This document shows positions 19,028 to 28,576 of a stretch of 64,000 bases of DNA, in pieces. The translations under genes and the position numbers were made by a program. This stretch comes from Candidatus Methanoperedens sp. (GTDB lineage Archaea > Halobacteriota > Methanosarcinia > Methanosarcinales > Methanoperedenaceae), in contig JAPMTS010000021.1 of NCBI GenBank assembly GCA_026552955.1, positions 41,165-105,164 on the forward strand, given 5' to 3'. The notes beneath the pieces are model-generated. The model searched no databases and was not told where the DNA came from. It saw nothing but the letters and a program-made list of their open reading frames with translations. The stretch's first letter is position 1; each line of letters begins with the position of its first letter.

Positions 19028-20125
19028 TTAGTACTGGGGTTCCAATCCTTCGAGCCGATTTATGATCTCTTGATTTAATCCTGTTGTCTGATCTTTTTTA
19101 TCCTTTTCTTTGTGCACCGCATCAATACCAATTTCAAATAACTTGTCAAGTTCAGCAGAGGTACTTATCGAAAGTAATGTCAGCACCCGTGGCATTTCCC
19201 CGTTGCGCAAGAGAATACCTTTGAATATCTGTCCTATTTCAGTGGATAATTTTTCCACCTCACTTGTAATATCGGTGATGTTCAGGTATTTTGGATCCCC
19301 TTCAATTATTATCATCGCCCGATTTGATTCCTTATAAGGCTCAAGCTTAAAAAGAAGACCTGCATATGAAATACTGTGCTGGATAACTGATTTAATGGGC
19401 ATATTCTTATCTCCCTTCCCAAATCCCATTGTAGCAAGCTTTGTTCCACCGGACATCACAGTTTTAAAATCCCCAAGATCTGTCACCATCATCATTTCGC
19501 TATCAAGCGCCTTCAATAGAAAGAGAAACCTCCTGGCAACAGTGGAATTTATTTCATCATATGCATTTTTAATATCCTTTCCCAGATGTTTCAGATATTG
19601 ATTATCCACAAGTATTGTACCGTCGCTATTTCCATCCATTATTTCTTTCACGCAAAAAATGGAATTTTGCAGATAGATCGACCCCTCTTCCCTGAATGGA
19701 AGTACTATGATCCCATAGACATTATATTTATATCGTTCTTTCATCGCGTTTATTAAAAGGGGGGCAAAAGAAGAACCTGTCCCGCCTGATGAGGAAGCCA
19801 TAACGAAGGCAACATCAAAATCACCGCGCTCCTCAATAATACGAAGCAGGAGTTCTTTATTCTCCTCAAAAGTTTTTTTTCCGACATTCCTGTTCGCTCC
19901 CACACCATGCAGATGCGGCACCTGGATCCTGTCTTTTGCTTTTGTATGCTTCAATTCTTTAAGGTCGTTAACAGCAGTATTGATAGCGAGTGTTTCAACG
20001 TGGCTTTTAAATCTCTGGCTTCCATAATATTTTGACAGGGCGCCCCCGCCAAATGCTTCCTTGTTAATTGAATCAAGGATCCTGTTCCCGCATTGTCCAA
20101 CTCCGATGATAAGTACATTCAGCAT
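19028..20125 (-). CDS. cetZ: Tubulin/FtsZ-superfamily GTPase, CetZ-like
   Basis: 365 residues. VLIIGVGQCGNRILDSI is the N-terminal nucleotide strand with the tubulin-like QCGN sequence. The T4 signature reads SSSGGTGSSFAPLL, and VDNQYL plus an NSTVARR helix follow. QCGN and the spaced C-terminal domain favour CetZ over canonical FtsZ. Haloarchaeal CetZs control cell shape and motility. The C-terminus is short and charged. SD AGAGGAAAT precedes the ATG. Downstream of a membrane-anchored DUF11-type protein (8 bp). Confidence 0.82.
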   Translation of the reverse strand: MLNVLIIGVGQCGNRILDSINKEAFGGGALSKYYGSQRFKSHVETLAINTAVNDLKELKHTKAKDRIQVPHLHGVGANRNVGKKTFEENKELLLRIIEERGDFDVAFVMASSSGGTGSSFAPLLINAMKERYKYNVYGIIVLPFREEGSIYLQNSIFCVKEIMDGNSDGTILVDNQYLKHLGKDIKNAYDEINSTVARRFLFLLKALDSEMMMVTDLGDFKTVMSGGTKLATMGFGKGDKNMPIKSVIQHSISYAGLLFKLEPYKESNRAMIIIEGDPKYLNITDITSEVEKLSTEIGQIFKGILLRNGEMPRVLTLLSISTSAELDKLFEIGIDAVHKEKDKKDQTTGLNQEIINRLEGLEPQY

Positions 20126-20132
20126 ATTTCCT

Positions 20133-21308
20133 CTAGAATGAATATTCCCTATGTCTTTTGATAATAAATAACACTATTACGGCAATTATTATTATTGCCG
20201 GAACAAGGATATACAGATAATCTTTTTTATTTTCTTTCACAATAATGGAATCGGAATTGGCAGAGAAACCTGTTGAATCATCAGAATAACTGGTTTTTAA
20301 AATTATTGAGTAATTTCCAGGTTCAACTGCTTTCAGGGTCGCTAAATATTCTTCAGATTCAGCCGGATCTATTTTTTTATATACCTGTCTTAGATCCCCT
20401 TCTTTTACTTCCATTCCTTCTGGAATTGCCCCTTCTACAAGTATTGATTCCGCTGAAACATTGCCGTTATTTGTGATTTTTACTGTAACTTTTACTGACT
20501 CGCCCGTCAAAATATCATTATTATCAAGTGTAATAACCGTAGTAAGATTTGATTTTTCGTCCTTTTCGTCAAGAACGGTTACCGAAAGGGAATTCGACAG
20601 AGCATTTTTGGAGGCACTATTAGAGCTATACTTAATTGTCGTAGGTTCAATATTATATGATCCTGATTCCACTGCCTTCAGGGCAAATAATAGCTCCAGA
20701 CGGTCACCTGCTTTCAGTTCATCCTGCAAAACAGGAGGAAAACTTGAGCCTGGTGCTCTTGCAAACCCTTGCGGCAGCTTTTCATCCAGGGAAAGGTTGT
20801 AGGCCGTCCCATTACCTGTGTTTTCCAGATTGATCTTAAATTCTACAATATCGCCTTTATTTAATGTTGTTTTATCGGCCGATTTTGTCAAAACTATATG
20901 TGGTATTTTCTCATCGACTACAGATATTTCGACATCATATTTCTCCAGCTTTGTCCAATCTTCAGGATATTCTATTGTTATCCTTGCCATTTCCTGGTTA
21001 ATGGAGATTAATTTGAGCTTTATTATATAAAATGGGTCGGATTCTAAAGTGTCACCTTCACGTAATGTAATGGGTTTTTTCTTGTTTCCAAAAATTAGAT
21101 TGACTTTAACCTGACGGGGTGAGTCTATACTAATTTCGGATACTTCCAATTTATAATATCCGTCTTCAAAATTTAAGCCCGAATTATTTTGTAGGGTAAA
21201 ATTGTCCGTTTTTTCCGCATTCACAGGCATCGAAAAAATTGATAAAATCAATATTAGAAAAGATAATTTTTTCAATAAGTCATAATCATTCTTGGATTTC
21301 GGGATCAT
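20133..21308 (-). CDS. Exported membrane-anchored protein with DUF11/CARDB-type domains
   Basis: 391 residues from the ATG at 21308; a TTG six bases upstream is less likely. Signal sequence LLKKLSFLILILSIFSMPVNA; then a unique ~100-residue domain (DGYYKLEVSEISIDSPRQVKV). Two Ig-like DUF11 domains follow (SADKTTLNKGDIVEFKINLENTGNG and NNDILTGESVKVTVKITNNGN), then a C-terminal transmembrane helix (LYILVPAIIIIAVIVLFIIK) with a basic tail. The bulk should lie outside the cell. Its close coupling to cetZ hints at a link between envelope and cytoskeleton; this is inference. Confidence 0.72.
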   Translation of the reverse strand: MIPKSKNDYDLLKKLSFLILILSIFSMPVNAEKTDNFTLQNNSGLNFEDGYYKLEVSEISIDSPRQVKVNLIFGNKKKPITLREGDTLESDPFYIIKLKLISINQEMARITIEYPEDWTKLEKYDVEISVVDEKIPHIVLTKSADKTTLNKGDIVEFKINLENTGNGTAYNLSLDEKLPQGFARAPGSSFPPVLQDELKAGDRLELLFALKAVESGSYNIEPTTIKYSSNSASKNALSNSLSVTVLDEKDEKSNLTTVITLDNNDILTGESVKVTVKITNNGNVSAESILVEGAIPEGMEVKEGDLRQVYKKIDPAESEEYLATLKAVEPGNYSIILKTSYSDDSTGFSANSDSIIVKENKKDYLYILVPAIIIIAVIVLFIIKRHREYSF

Positions 21309-21379
21309 TAACAAAACAGTCTATAATATCGATAATATTTAAGCCTTATGAGCATGATTTTTATAATGGAAAAAATATT

Positions 21380-23191
21380 TTACATTTCGATCCGGGATAT
21401 CACTCCATGAAGTTTGTGAGGCGGAAGTTTATAGAATTGCACAAAGGCAGGCGTAACCCTCTTGATCATGGAATATATTCTCCAGATAACGTTATCCGAG
21501 ACAATATCTTCAAGGCCGTAGAAAATGGTCTTTTCTTCAATTCCATTTTCCTTCAATAGGGTTTCAACATCAACAACTTCCATATATCCCATGTATATCT
21601 CAAATACCCTCAACCCTTTTGCAAGTTCGCTCTTGAATGAACCTGAAATGCCGTATGGATTCTCTGTTTTTATAAGTGAAACAATTATGTTGTCCTCATA
21701 AATGATGTTATTATTGAACATGGTATTGGCCATGTACGGTGGGATCTTTATTATCTCCCTTGCAAAGAAAAGGGCTGTACCTTTTATTTTAGGCATATTT
21801 TTATATACTTCCTCGTATTCTTTAAGAAAATCATCAAGCATCATCGGTGAAATAGCCCTGTACAGCCTTTTTTGCCCTGATGTATATATCATAATTATAC
21901 TGAATGGAATTAAAGCCAGGATAATTGACCAGTAACCGCCGTAAGGTATCTTATGGAGACTTGAGAGGAGGAATGCTATATCGATAATTGTGATGAAAAT
22001 GGCGATCGTGAATTTTGACATCTTGTTTTTCAGGTAAAAGATCCATGACATCATTATGCCTGTCAGAACCATGTCTCCGGTGACAGCAAGGCCATATGCT
22101 GCAGCAAGACTGCTGGATTCCTTGAATATGATCATAACCATAAGAACTGAAAAAAGCAGGAACCAATTCACTGAATCAATGTAAATCTGCGACTGGAGCT
22201 TCCTTGATGTATAATCCACTTTGAGCATGGGTAAAACGCGGGTCGTAATTCCCTGGTACACGATAGAGAACATCCCGCTGATCATTGCCTGGGATGCGAT
22301 AACTGTCGCAATAATACTGAGTACCAGGAATGGTATATAAAGGACCTGAGCCTGGTTGAATATCATCTCAAAAAGTACGCTTTTTGCTTCAGGATGTCCG
22401 ATCACATAAGCACCCTGGCCCATGTAATTCAACAACAGGGAAAAAAATACGAATTTCCAGGCCCTCACTATAGGAAGTCTTCCCAGCTGGCCCATGTCAG
22501 CAAATAGGGCTTCCCCTCCTGTGGCGCAAAGTATCACCTGGGAAAGCACAAAGAATCCCGAAATACCGTTTTCCAATAAGAAAGCAATGGCATGGTATGG
22601 ATTTATGGCATTCAGGACAGCTGGAACCTGGATAATTGAAACCATACCCGAAACTGCAAGTGAAATAAACCATATGAACATCAATGGTCCGAATGCCCCT
22701 GCGACTTTTTCCGTTCCCTTTTTCTGGACTCCAAACAGGAATATCGCAATAATCGCCGCGATTAAGACCAGCATTTTTTGCCCGGTCCCTTCAAGTCCCG
22801 GGATCAATTTCATTCCTTCAACTGCGCTGAGTATGCTAATTGCTGGTGTTATTACACCATCTCCGAAAAGCAGGGATATACCAATGAAAGAAAGGAGAGA
22901 AACAAGCCCCACCTGTCTTCCCGACTTTAATAGGGGAATAAGTATCTCACGCAGGACTATGGTTCCTCCTTCACCTTTCTGGCCAAGGCTCATCGCAAGC
23001 CATGAATATTCAATAGAAACAATTATAATAAGTGTCCATATTATAAGTGACAGGATACCAAGGATATGTTCTTCGGTAAGACTTGTCATTGCCAGGACGA
23101 CGGTCAGGGTATAGATAGGGCTTGTTCCGATATCACCAAATACTAAACCCAGCGATTTTATAATTCCCTTAAAAGTTTCCCTGTCAAGCAT
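21380..23191 (-). CDS. kup: Kup-family potassium transporter (copy 1)
   Basis: 603 residues. The N-terminus has the family signature VFGDIGTSPIYTLTV, then about 12 transmembrane helices (LLFGDGVITPAISILSAVEG in the core). A ~130-residue cytoplasmic C-terminal domain follows (KIKGTALFFAREIIKIPPYM). Kup proteins are thought to import K+ with H+. This and the next gene have identical length and are highly similar throughout, so they arose by tandem duplication. The 129-bp spacer between them is AT-rich and includes an A10 run. Confidence 0.93.
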   Translation of the reverse strand: MLDRETFKGIIKSLGLVFGDIGTSPIYTLTVVLAMTSLTEEHILGILSLIIWTLIIIVSIEYSWLAMSLGQKGEGGTIVLREILIPLLKSGRQVGLVSLLSFIGISLLFGDGVITPAISILSAVEGMKLIPGLEGTGQKMLVLIAAIIAIFLFGVQKKGTEKVAGAFGPLMFIWFISLAVSGMVSIIQVPAVLNAINPYHAIAFLLENGISGFFVLSQVILCATGGEALFADMGQLGRLPIVRAWKFVFFSLLLNYMGQGAYVIGHPEAKSVLFEMIFNQAQVLYIPFLVLSIIATVIASQAMISGMFSIVYQGITTRVLPMLKVDYTSRKLQSQIYIDSVNWFLLFSVLMVMIIFKESSSLAAAYGLAVTGDMVLTGIMMSWIFYLKNKMSKFTIAIFITIIDIAFLLSSLHKIPYGGYWSIILALIPFSIIMIYTSGQKRLYRAISPMMLDDFLKEYEEVYKNMPKIKGTALFFAREIIKIPPYMANTMFNNNIIYEDNIIVSLIKTENPYGISGSFKSELAKGLRVFEIYMGYMEVVDVETLLKENGIEEKTIFYGLEDIVSDNVIWRIYSMIKRVTPAFVQFYKLPPHKLHGVISRIEM

Positions 23192-23320
23192 GATTCAGTC
23201 TATTTTTTAATAATATCGATCCTTTCTCCCCTAAAATAATCTTATTTCACTTTAATGTTTTCTAAAAAATCAAAGAAAAATAAACTAATTCTACAAAAAA
23301 AAAAACAAATATGATCTATA

Positions 23321-25132
23321 TCACATTTCAATCCTGGACAGTACTCCGTGGAGCTTATGGGACGGTAATTTATAGAAAAGGACAAATGCCGGAGTATTTC
23401 TTTTGATAATTGAGTATATGTTCCAGATCAAATTCTCCGAAGCAATGTCTTCAAGACCATAGAATATTATTTTTTCTTCTACTCCTGACTCTTTTAAGAT
23501 GGATTCAACATCAACCACTTCCATATATCCCATATAGATCTCATAAACTCTCAAACCATCTCCAAGCTGGCTTTTGAAAGAACCTGAAACACCGAAGGGA
23601 TTATCGGTCATTATAAGGGAAACGATAATATTGTCCTCATAAAGGATATTGTTATTGAACATCGTATTTGCGATATAAGGGGGTATTTTTTTCACATCTC
23701 TTGCAAAGAAAAGAGCTGTTCCTTTGATTTTGCTGATACTATTATATATTATATTATATCCATTAAGAAATACATCGAGATCCAATGGCGAAAGAGCCTT
23801 GTAAAGCCTTTTCTGACCGGATGTGAAAATCATGATTATACTGAAAGGTATTATCGCAAGAACTATTGACCAGTAGCCTCCATAGGGTATCTTGTGAAAA
23901 CTTGATAGCAGGAATGCCATATCAACAATTGTAACCAGTACAGCGATACTTGTTTTTAATTTATTGCCTTTCAAATAAAATATCCACGTCATCATGATCC
24001 CCGTTAGGGTCATTGTCCCTGTAACGGCAAGACCATATGCTTCAGCAAGCAGGTACGATTCCCTGAAAATGAACATAACTGCAAGAACTGAAAACAATAA
24101 GAACCAGTTCACAAAATCAATGTATATTTGAGACATCAACTCACTTGATGTATAATCAACTCTAAGCATTGGCAGAACGCGCGTGGTAATTCCCTGGTAC
24201 ACGATCGAGAACATCCCGCTTATCATGGCCTGCGATGCAATGACCGTCGCAAAGATACTTATGATAAGAAAGGGAACATAAAAGAACTGCGCCTGGTGAA
24301 ATATCATTTCAAAAAGTACATTATGCGCACCAGGATGCGCAATAATATAGGCTCCCTGTCCGAGATAATTTAATAAAAGTGCAAAAAAAACAAAATACCA
24401 TGCCCGAATAATGGGAAGTTTTCCAAGGTGTCCCATATCTGCATATAATGCTTCCCCGCCGGTAGCGCAAAGAATAACCTGTGAAAGCAAGATGAATCCT
24501 GTGATGCCGTTTTCGACCAGGAATTCAATGCCAAAATATGGATTTAATGCCTTCAATATGGTCGGAAAATCAATGATATTTATGAGACCGGAAACTGCTA
24601 GTAACCCAAACCACAAAACCATGATCGGTCCGAATACCCATGCAACTTTTTCTGTCCCTTTTTTCTGAAATGCAAATAGCAGGATAGCGATAAAGGCCGC
24701 CACGATAACAAGCGTATCTTTACCTGTTCCTTCAAATCCGGGAATTAGGGTCAAACCTTCAACAGCGCTGAGTATGCTAATTGCGGGTGTGATAACACCA
24801 TCCCCGAAAAGAAGAGAAATACCAATAAAAGTAAGCAAAGTAACAAATGATATCTTCCTGCCGGATTTCAGCAATGGGATGATAAGTTGCTGGAGAACAA
24901 TGGTCCCTCCTTCACCTTTCTGTCCGAGGCTCATTGCAAGCCATGCATACTCAATGGTTACTACAATAACAAGTGTCCAGATTATAAGGGAAAGAATTCC
25001 CATAACATGGGCTAAAGTAGGAGGAGTCAATAGAAAAATTACTGTAAGAGTATAAATGGGGCTTGTTCCGATATCTCCGAAAACCAGTCCTATCGATTTT
25101 ATGATTCCCTTATAGTCATTTTTATCGAGCAT
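23321..25132 (-). CDS. kup: Kup-family potassium transporter (copy 2)
   Basis: 603 residues, paralogue of the gene just downstream. It has the same GDIGTSPIYTLTV start, GDGVITPAISILSAVEG core and SKIKGTALFFAR cytoplasmic domain, with scattered conservative differences across the whole length. Both reading frames are intact, so both should be functional. It lies 41 bp beyond the ATP sulfurylase stop on the same strand. Confidence 0.93.
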   Translation of the reverse strand: MLDKNDYKGIIKSIGLVFGDIGTSPIYTLTVIFLLTPPTLAHVMGILSLIIWTLVIVVTIEYAWLAMSLGQKGEGGTIVLQQLIIPLLKSGRKISFVTLLTFIGISLLFGDGVITPAISILSAVEGLTLIPGFEGTGKDTLVIVAAFIAILLFAFQKKGTEKVAWVFGPIMVLWFGLLAVSGLINIIDFPTILKALNPYFGIEFLVENGITGFILLSQVILCATGGEALYADMGHLGKLPIIRAWYFVFFALLLNYLGQGAYIIAHPGAHNVLFEMIFHQAQFFYVPFLIISIFATVIASQAMISGMFSIVYQGITTRVLPMLRVDYTSSELMSQIYIDFVNWFLLFSVLAVMFIFRESYLLAEAYGLAVTGTMTLTGIMMTWIFYLKGNKLKTSIAVLVTIVDMAFLLSSFHKIPYGGYWSIVLAIIPFSIIMIFTSGQKRLYKALSPLDLDVFLNGYNIIYNSISKIKGTALFFARDVKKIPPYIANTMFNNNILYEDNIIVSLIMTDNPFGVSGSFKSQLGDGLRVYEIYMGYMEVVDVESILKESGVEEKIIFYGLEDIASENLIWNIYSIIKRNTPAFVLFYKLPSHKLHGVLSRIEM

Positions 25133-25173
25133 GATTCAATTCATTTATTGATAGATTTTCTAATGAAGAACGG

Positions 25174-26310
25174 TCATTCCACAAACGGTTGTCCGGACTT
25201 TAATATAACATCCGCCACTTCGGGCCTCATAGAATCCGCTGGCGGTCTGTTACCTGCTTCTATCATTTGTCTCATTTTTGTACCGGAGAAATCCACCCTG
25301 TCAGAATGCGGACAGACCTTGTCATTGGATATGCCCCCGCACTTGTTGCAATGGAAGAATGACATGAAGAACATGGGCTCAATTCCGATATCAGGGAACT
25401 CCTTGAATATTTCCTGTGCGGCAAAGGGATGGTAGTAATTTCCCACGCCTGCATGGTCTCTTCCGATAATGAAATGGGTGCAGCCGTAGTTCTTTCTAAC
25501 GATAGCATGGAATATGGCTTCACGGGGGCCTGCATAGCGCATTTCTGTCTGGAATATGCCAAGCACGACCCTGTCCCTGGGATAATAATTGTTTATCAGG
25601 ACTTCATAGCTTTCAAGTATTACATCGTCCTTGAAATCACCCTTTTTCTTCTTTCCTATAACAGGATTTATGAAAAGCCCATCTACCATCGTAAGCGCGG
25701 ATTTTTGCAGGTATTCATGGCCAAGATGCGCGACGTTTCGTGTCTGGAACCCGACGACTTTTTCCCAGCCTTTTTCCTTGAAAAGATTCCTGGTTTCCTG
25801 CGGTTTCATCGCATATTTGAAATAGGGTGTTTCCGATTCATTTATCAGGCTTATTTTCCCCCCAAGCAATGTGTCATTCATGGAATAGGTCTTTTCCACA
25901 CCCGGGTGGGCGGCATCGTTTGTCCCATATACCTGCTCGGCGTAGGCTCTTTTTTCGTAGCTGTAGGTTTCTTCCACCTGCATCATGGCTACGAGATGAT
26001 TATCATTTTTAAGGAGAATTTGATCTCCTTCTTTGATATTCTTATTATCGGTGTCGAGCACGATGGGAAGAGTCCATGGAAGGCCGTTTGAAAGGCGCTT
26101 GTTGTAGAGTATGCTTTCATAATCTTCCCGGCAGTTGAAACCTTCAAGGGGGCTGAATAGCCCGGAAGCGATATTTTCAATATCTTTCATTAGGTCATTA
26201 CTGACCTGAACACCCTGGTATTCAGAAGCCTGCTCCTGGATATTCTTTCGTTTTTGTTCTGTCAAAGTCCTGTTGATTAATTTTCCACCGTGAGGTTTTA
26301 TTTGTGTCAT
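25174..26310 (-). CDS. sat: Sulfate adenylyltransferase (ATP sulfurylase)
   Basis: 378 residues from the ATG at 26310, preceded by AGGGATTACA. A longer in-frame start at 26451 lacks family similarity. It activates sulfate to APS. QTRN and HxGH motifs appear in GFQTRNVAHLGHEYL, and GRDHAGVG follows. A C-terminal zinc-binding-type cluster (HCNKCGGISNDKVCPH) is typical of archaeal and some bacterial sat proteins. With the APS reductase and sulfite reductase upstream on the same strand it completes sulfate assimilation. Confidence 0.94.
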   Translation of the reverse strand: MTQIKPHGGKLINRTLTEQKRKNIQEQASEYQGVQVSNDLMKDIENIASGLFSPLEGFNCREDYESILYNKRLSNGLPWTLPIVLDTDNKNIKEGDQILLKNDNHLVAMMQVEETYSYEKRAYAEQVYGTNDAAHPGVEKTYSMNDTLLGGKISLINESETPYFKYAMKPQETRNLFKEKGWEKVVGFQTRNVAHLGHEYLQKSALTMVDGLFINPVIGKKKKGDFKDDVILESYEVLINNYYPRDRVVLGIFQTEMRYAGPREAIFHAIVRKNYGCTHFIIGRDHAGVGNYYHPFAAQEIFKEFPDIGIEPMFFMSFFHCNKCGGISNDKVCPHSDRVDFSGTKMRQMIEAGNRPPADSMRPEVADVILKSGQPFVE

Positions 26311-26793
26311 TGTAATCCCTAATTTTTGCCATAATTGTAATTGCTGCGTAATAATTGTATGTGAATAGGCATACATTCTAAAATATCCGGAATCTGTATT
26401 CGGGAAGAGTATTTTACTCTTGAATGAATAATGGAAGAAGGCGAGAGCCACCCTTGCCGAAATTAGAGAACAAACCTATCTTTTTATCCAATATTCAAAA
26501 TGTATATTTATGAATATATAGATTATCTTTAATTTTTATTCTCAGTATAATTCTAATCATAATGCTCATTACTGGAGCAGGAAAAGTTTATATGTTATTA
26601 TGATAATTGTAAGTATGAGCAGGCATTCTTTTTAATGTCACTCCCACACACCTATCCAACGCCTGCTCTATCCAATCAAATGTTTTATATTTTTAATTTG
26701 AATCTAACACAAATGAACGGTACACTATTAAAGAGAATATCAAAAAGTGAATGATAGGTTACTTCTTCCATCCCCTGAAAAGAAGTGGCAATT
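26311..26793. other. 483-bp intergenic region, sat leader
   Basis: Mostly AT-rich DNA between cysH and sat. It holds the sat ribosome-binding site, TATA-like tracts near 26500-26525, and the possible small RNA described at 26617-26668. No protein-coding frame is credible here. Confidence 0.5.
26617..26668 (+). ncRNA. Possible small RNA closed by an 8-bp stem
   Basis: GAGCAGGC at 26617-26624 pairs perfectly with GCCTGCTC at 26661-26668 across a 36-base loop. TTTATAT at 26587-26593 is centred about 27 bases upstream, the usual archaeal TATA-to-start distance, so a plus-strand transcript would begin right at the stem. A T-rich tract follows from 26681. It is equally possible that the structure works on the minus strand inside the sat leader. 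It matches no RNA family I recognise. Confidence 0.35.
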
Positions 26794-27513
26794 CTATTTC
26801 TTCACGTTCCCCGCATGCAGTCCACATTCCTTCTTTGTTGCATCTTCCCACCACCAGCGTCCTTCTCGTTCATGCTGGCCCGGAAGCACAGGTTTTGTAC
26901 ATGGTTCGCATCCGATGCTTACGAATCCTTTTTCATGTAATTTATTATAAGGGACATTGTTCTCCCTTATATAATCCCATACCTGTTTCGAAGTCCAGCT
27001 GGCCAATGGATTGAATTTTATCAGGTTTCCTGTCCCGAATGTCGGGTCTTTCTGAATGACAGGAACATTTGCCCTTGTGCCGGGGCTCTGGTCTTTTCTT
27101 TGTCCTGTTATCCAGGCGTCCACCGTGGTAAGGGCGCGTTTTAATGGATCAACCTTTCGTGCATCGCAGCATTCCTTGTGACCATCCTGGTAAAATGAAA
27201 ACAATCCTTTTTCTTTAACTAATTGTTCAGTCAAGTCACGATTGGCGAAAAACACTTCAATCTGAATATTATAGGTCTTTTTGACCTCTTCGATGAACTG
27301 GTATGTTTCAGGATGAAGGCGTCCCGTATCAAGTGAAAATACCCTGAAATCCGACCCGATCTTTTTTGCCATGTCGATCAATACAACATCCTCAGCACCG
27401 CTGAAGGATATCCCTATGTTCTTGAAATTCCCAAGCGCCAGCCCGAGTATTTCCTGCGGGGATTTATTCTCATAATCTTTAGCCGATTTTTCAATGTTAA
27501 GTTGTTCTGACAT
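26794..27513 (-). CDS. cysH: Adenylyl-sulfate (APS) reductase, assimilatory
   Basis: 239 residues of the PAPS/APS reductase family. [14 protein letters not shown] is the PP-loop-type nucleotide region. Two cysteine pairs (CCDARK and GCEPC) are the ligands of the 4Fe-4S cluster that marks APS reductases as opposed to PAPS reductases. KKECGLH near the end carries the catalytic Cys. It reduces APS to sulfite with thioredoxin-like donors. It sits 9 bp after the sulfite reductase. Confidence 0.92.
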   Translation of the reverse strand: MSEQLNIEKSAKDYENKSPQEILGLALGNFKNIGISFSGAEDVVLIDMAKKIGSDFRVFSLDTGRLHPETYQFIEEVKKTYNIQIEVFFANRDLTEQLVKEKGLFSFYQDGHKECCDARKVDPLKRALTTVDAWITGQRKDQSPGTRANVPVIQKDPTFGTGNLIKFNPLASWTSKQVWDYIRENNVPYNKLHEKGFVSIGCEPCTKPVLPGQHEREGRWWWEDATKKECGLHAGNVKK

Positions 27514-27522
27514 TTTTTCACC

Positions 27523-28380
27523 TTATCCTAAGATATCTTTCCTGAATTTCTCAAATCCCACACGTTCAAGGCAATCCCCGAACCTCTCCCCTATTTTTGT
27601 ATTCTTTTTTGACCAATTGATTATTCTCCTGAATAATGCCACAGTCTCTTGCTCCGATCTGGTAGTCGTTAATTCTTTTCCGAGCATGGGGTGTCTTCCG
27701 ATCTTTCCGCCTACAAAGATCTTTTGGCCTTTCCATTCCTCGATTATGAGGTCAGATGGGCATGTTCCGACACAGGCTCCGCACAAATTACATATATCCC
27801 AGAGAATTTTTATTTTGTCATTTTCAAGAATGATCGCTTTTTCAGGACACATGAACGTGCATGTCCCGCATCCTGTACATTCCTCGGTATTTATGGCTGG
27901 CTTTAGCACTCCCATTACCCCGAAATCATTTTCCTGCGGTTTTGCGCAGGCATTTGGACACCCTGTAACCGCGAATTTGATCTTTACGGGCATATCCTCG
28001 CCAAAGAATTCCTTATCAAGTAATCCACCTATTTCATAAGTATCTATGATGCCGTAATTGCATTCCGAATTTCCCGGACATGAAGTAATATTTCGGACCC
28101 TTGGACCGCATGAGCCCGGAGGCGTCCCATTATCTTCAAGTTCTTTGGTAATTATATCAAGATTGTGAATGTCCACGTTGGGGATCTGTATCCCCTGGCG
28201 CATCGTAATATGCACATTTCCTGTTGCGTATTCCTGGGCTATTCGGGCTACCCCGGAAAGCTGTTCTGAAGTTAAATTACCGCAGGGCATGCGTAACCTG
28301 ACCACAAATAGATCTCTTTGCCGCTGCTTCATGTAACCGGATTTTTTTAAAGTTGCTATGTCAAGTTTTTCTAGGGTCAT
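27523..28380 (-). CDS. Siroheme sulfite reductase, small assimilatory type, with ferredoxin domain
   Basis: 285 residues. The N-terminal part contains RLRMPCGNLTSEQL and VHITMRQGIQIPNV, the siroheme-binding half-repeat. Cluster and siroheme ligands are in SCPGNSEC and TGCPNACAKPQ. Between ~170 and 235 an inserted ferredoxin carries CTGCGTCTFMCP and CNLCGACVGTCP. It reduces sulfite to sulfide in six electrons. The size and single subunit fit the archaeal low-molecular-weight type, not DsrAB. Nitrite reductase is a weaker alternative, disfavoured by the cysH and sat neighbours. Confidence 0.85.
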   Translation of the reverse strand: MTLEKLDIATLKKSGYMKQRQRDLFVVRLRMPCGNLTSEQLSGVARIAQEYATGNVHITMRQGIQIPNVDIHNLDIITKELEDNGTPPGSCGPRVRNITSCPGNSECNYGIIDTYEIGGLLDKEFFGEDMPVKIKFAVTGCPNACAKPQENDFGVMGVLKPAINTEECTGCGTCTFMCPEKAIILENDKIKILWDICNLCGACVGTCPSDLIIEEWKGQKIFVGGKIGRHPMLGKELTTTRSEQETVALFRRIINWSKKNTKIGERFGDCLERVGFEKFRKDILG

Positions 28381-28576
28381 GGTGCTCCTTTATATGCAGG
28401 TTGATATTTAAACAATTCTGATTCGATAACATACAGGGCTAAAATATACCTGATGGATGCGGCAATATTTGTTAATATCAATAGAATATTTGTGAATCCG
28501 ATGATTATCCCGGGATCAGTACATTTGAAGATAAGTTTTAAGTTGTCTCGTATTGATTATAATTATTGTGGAATCA

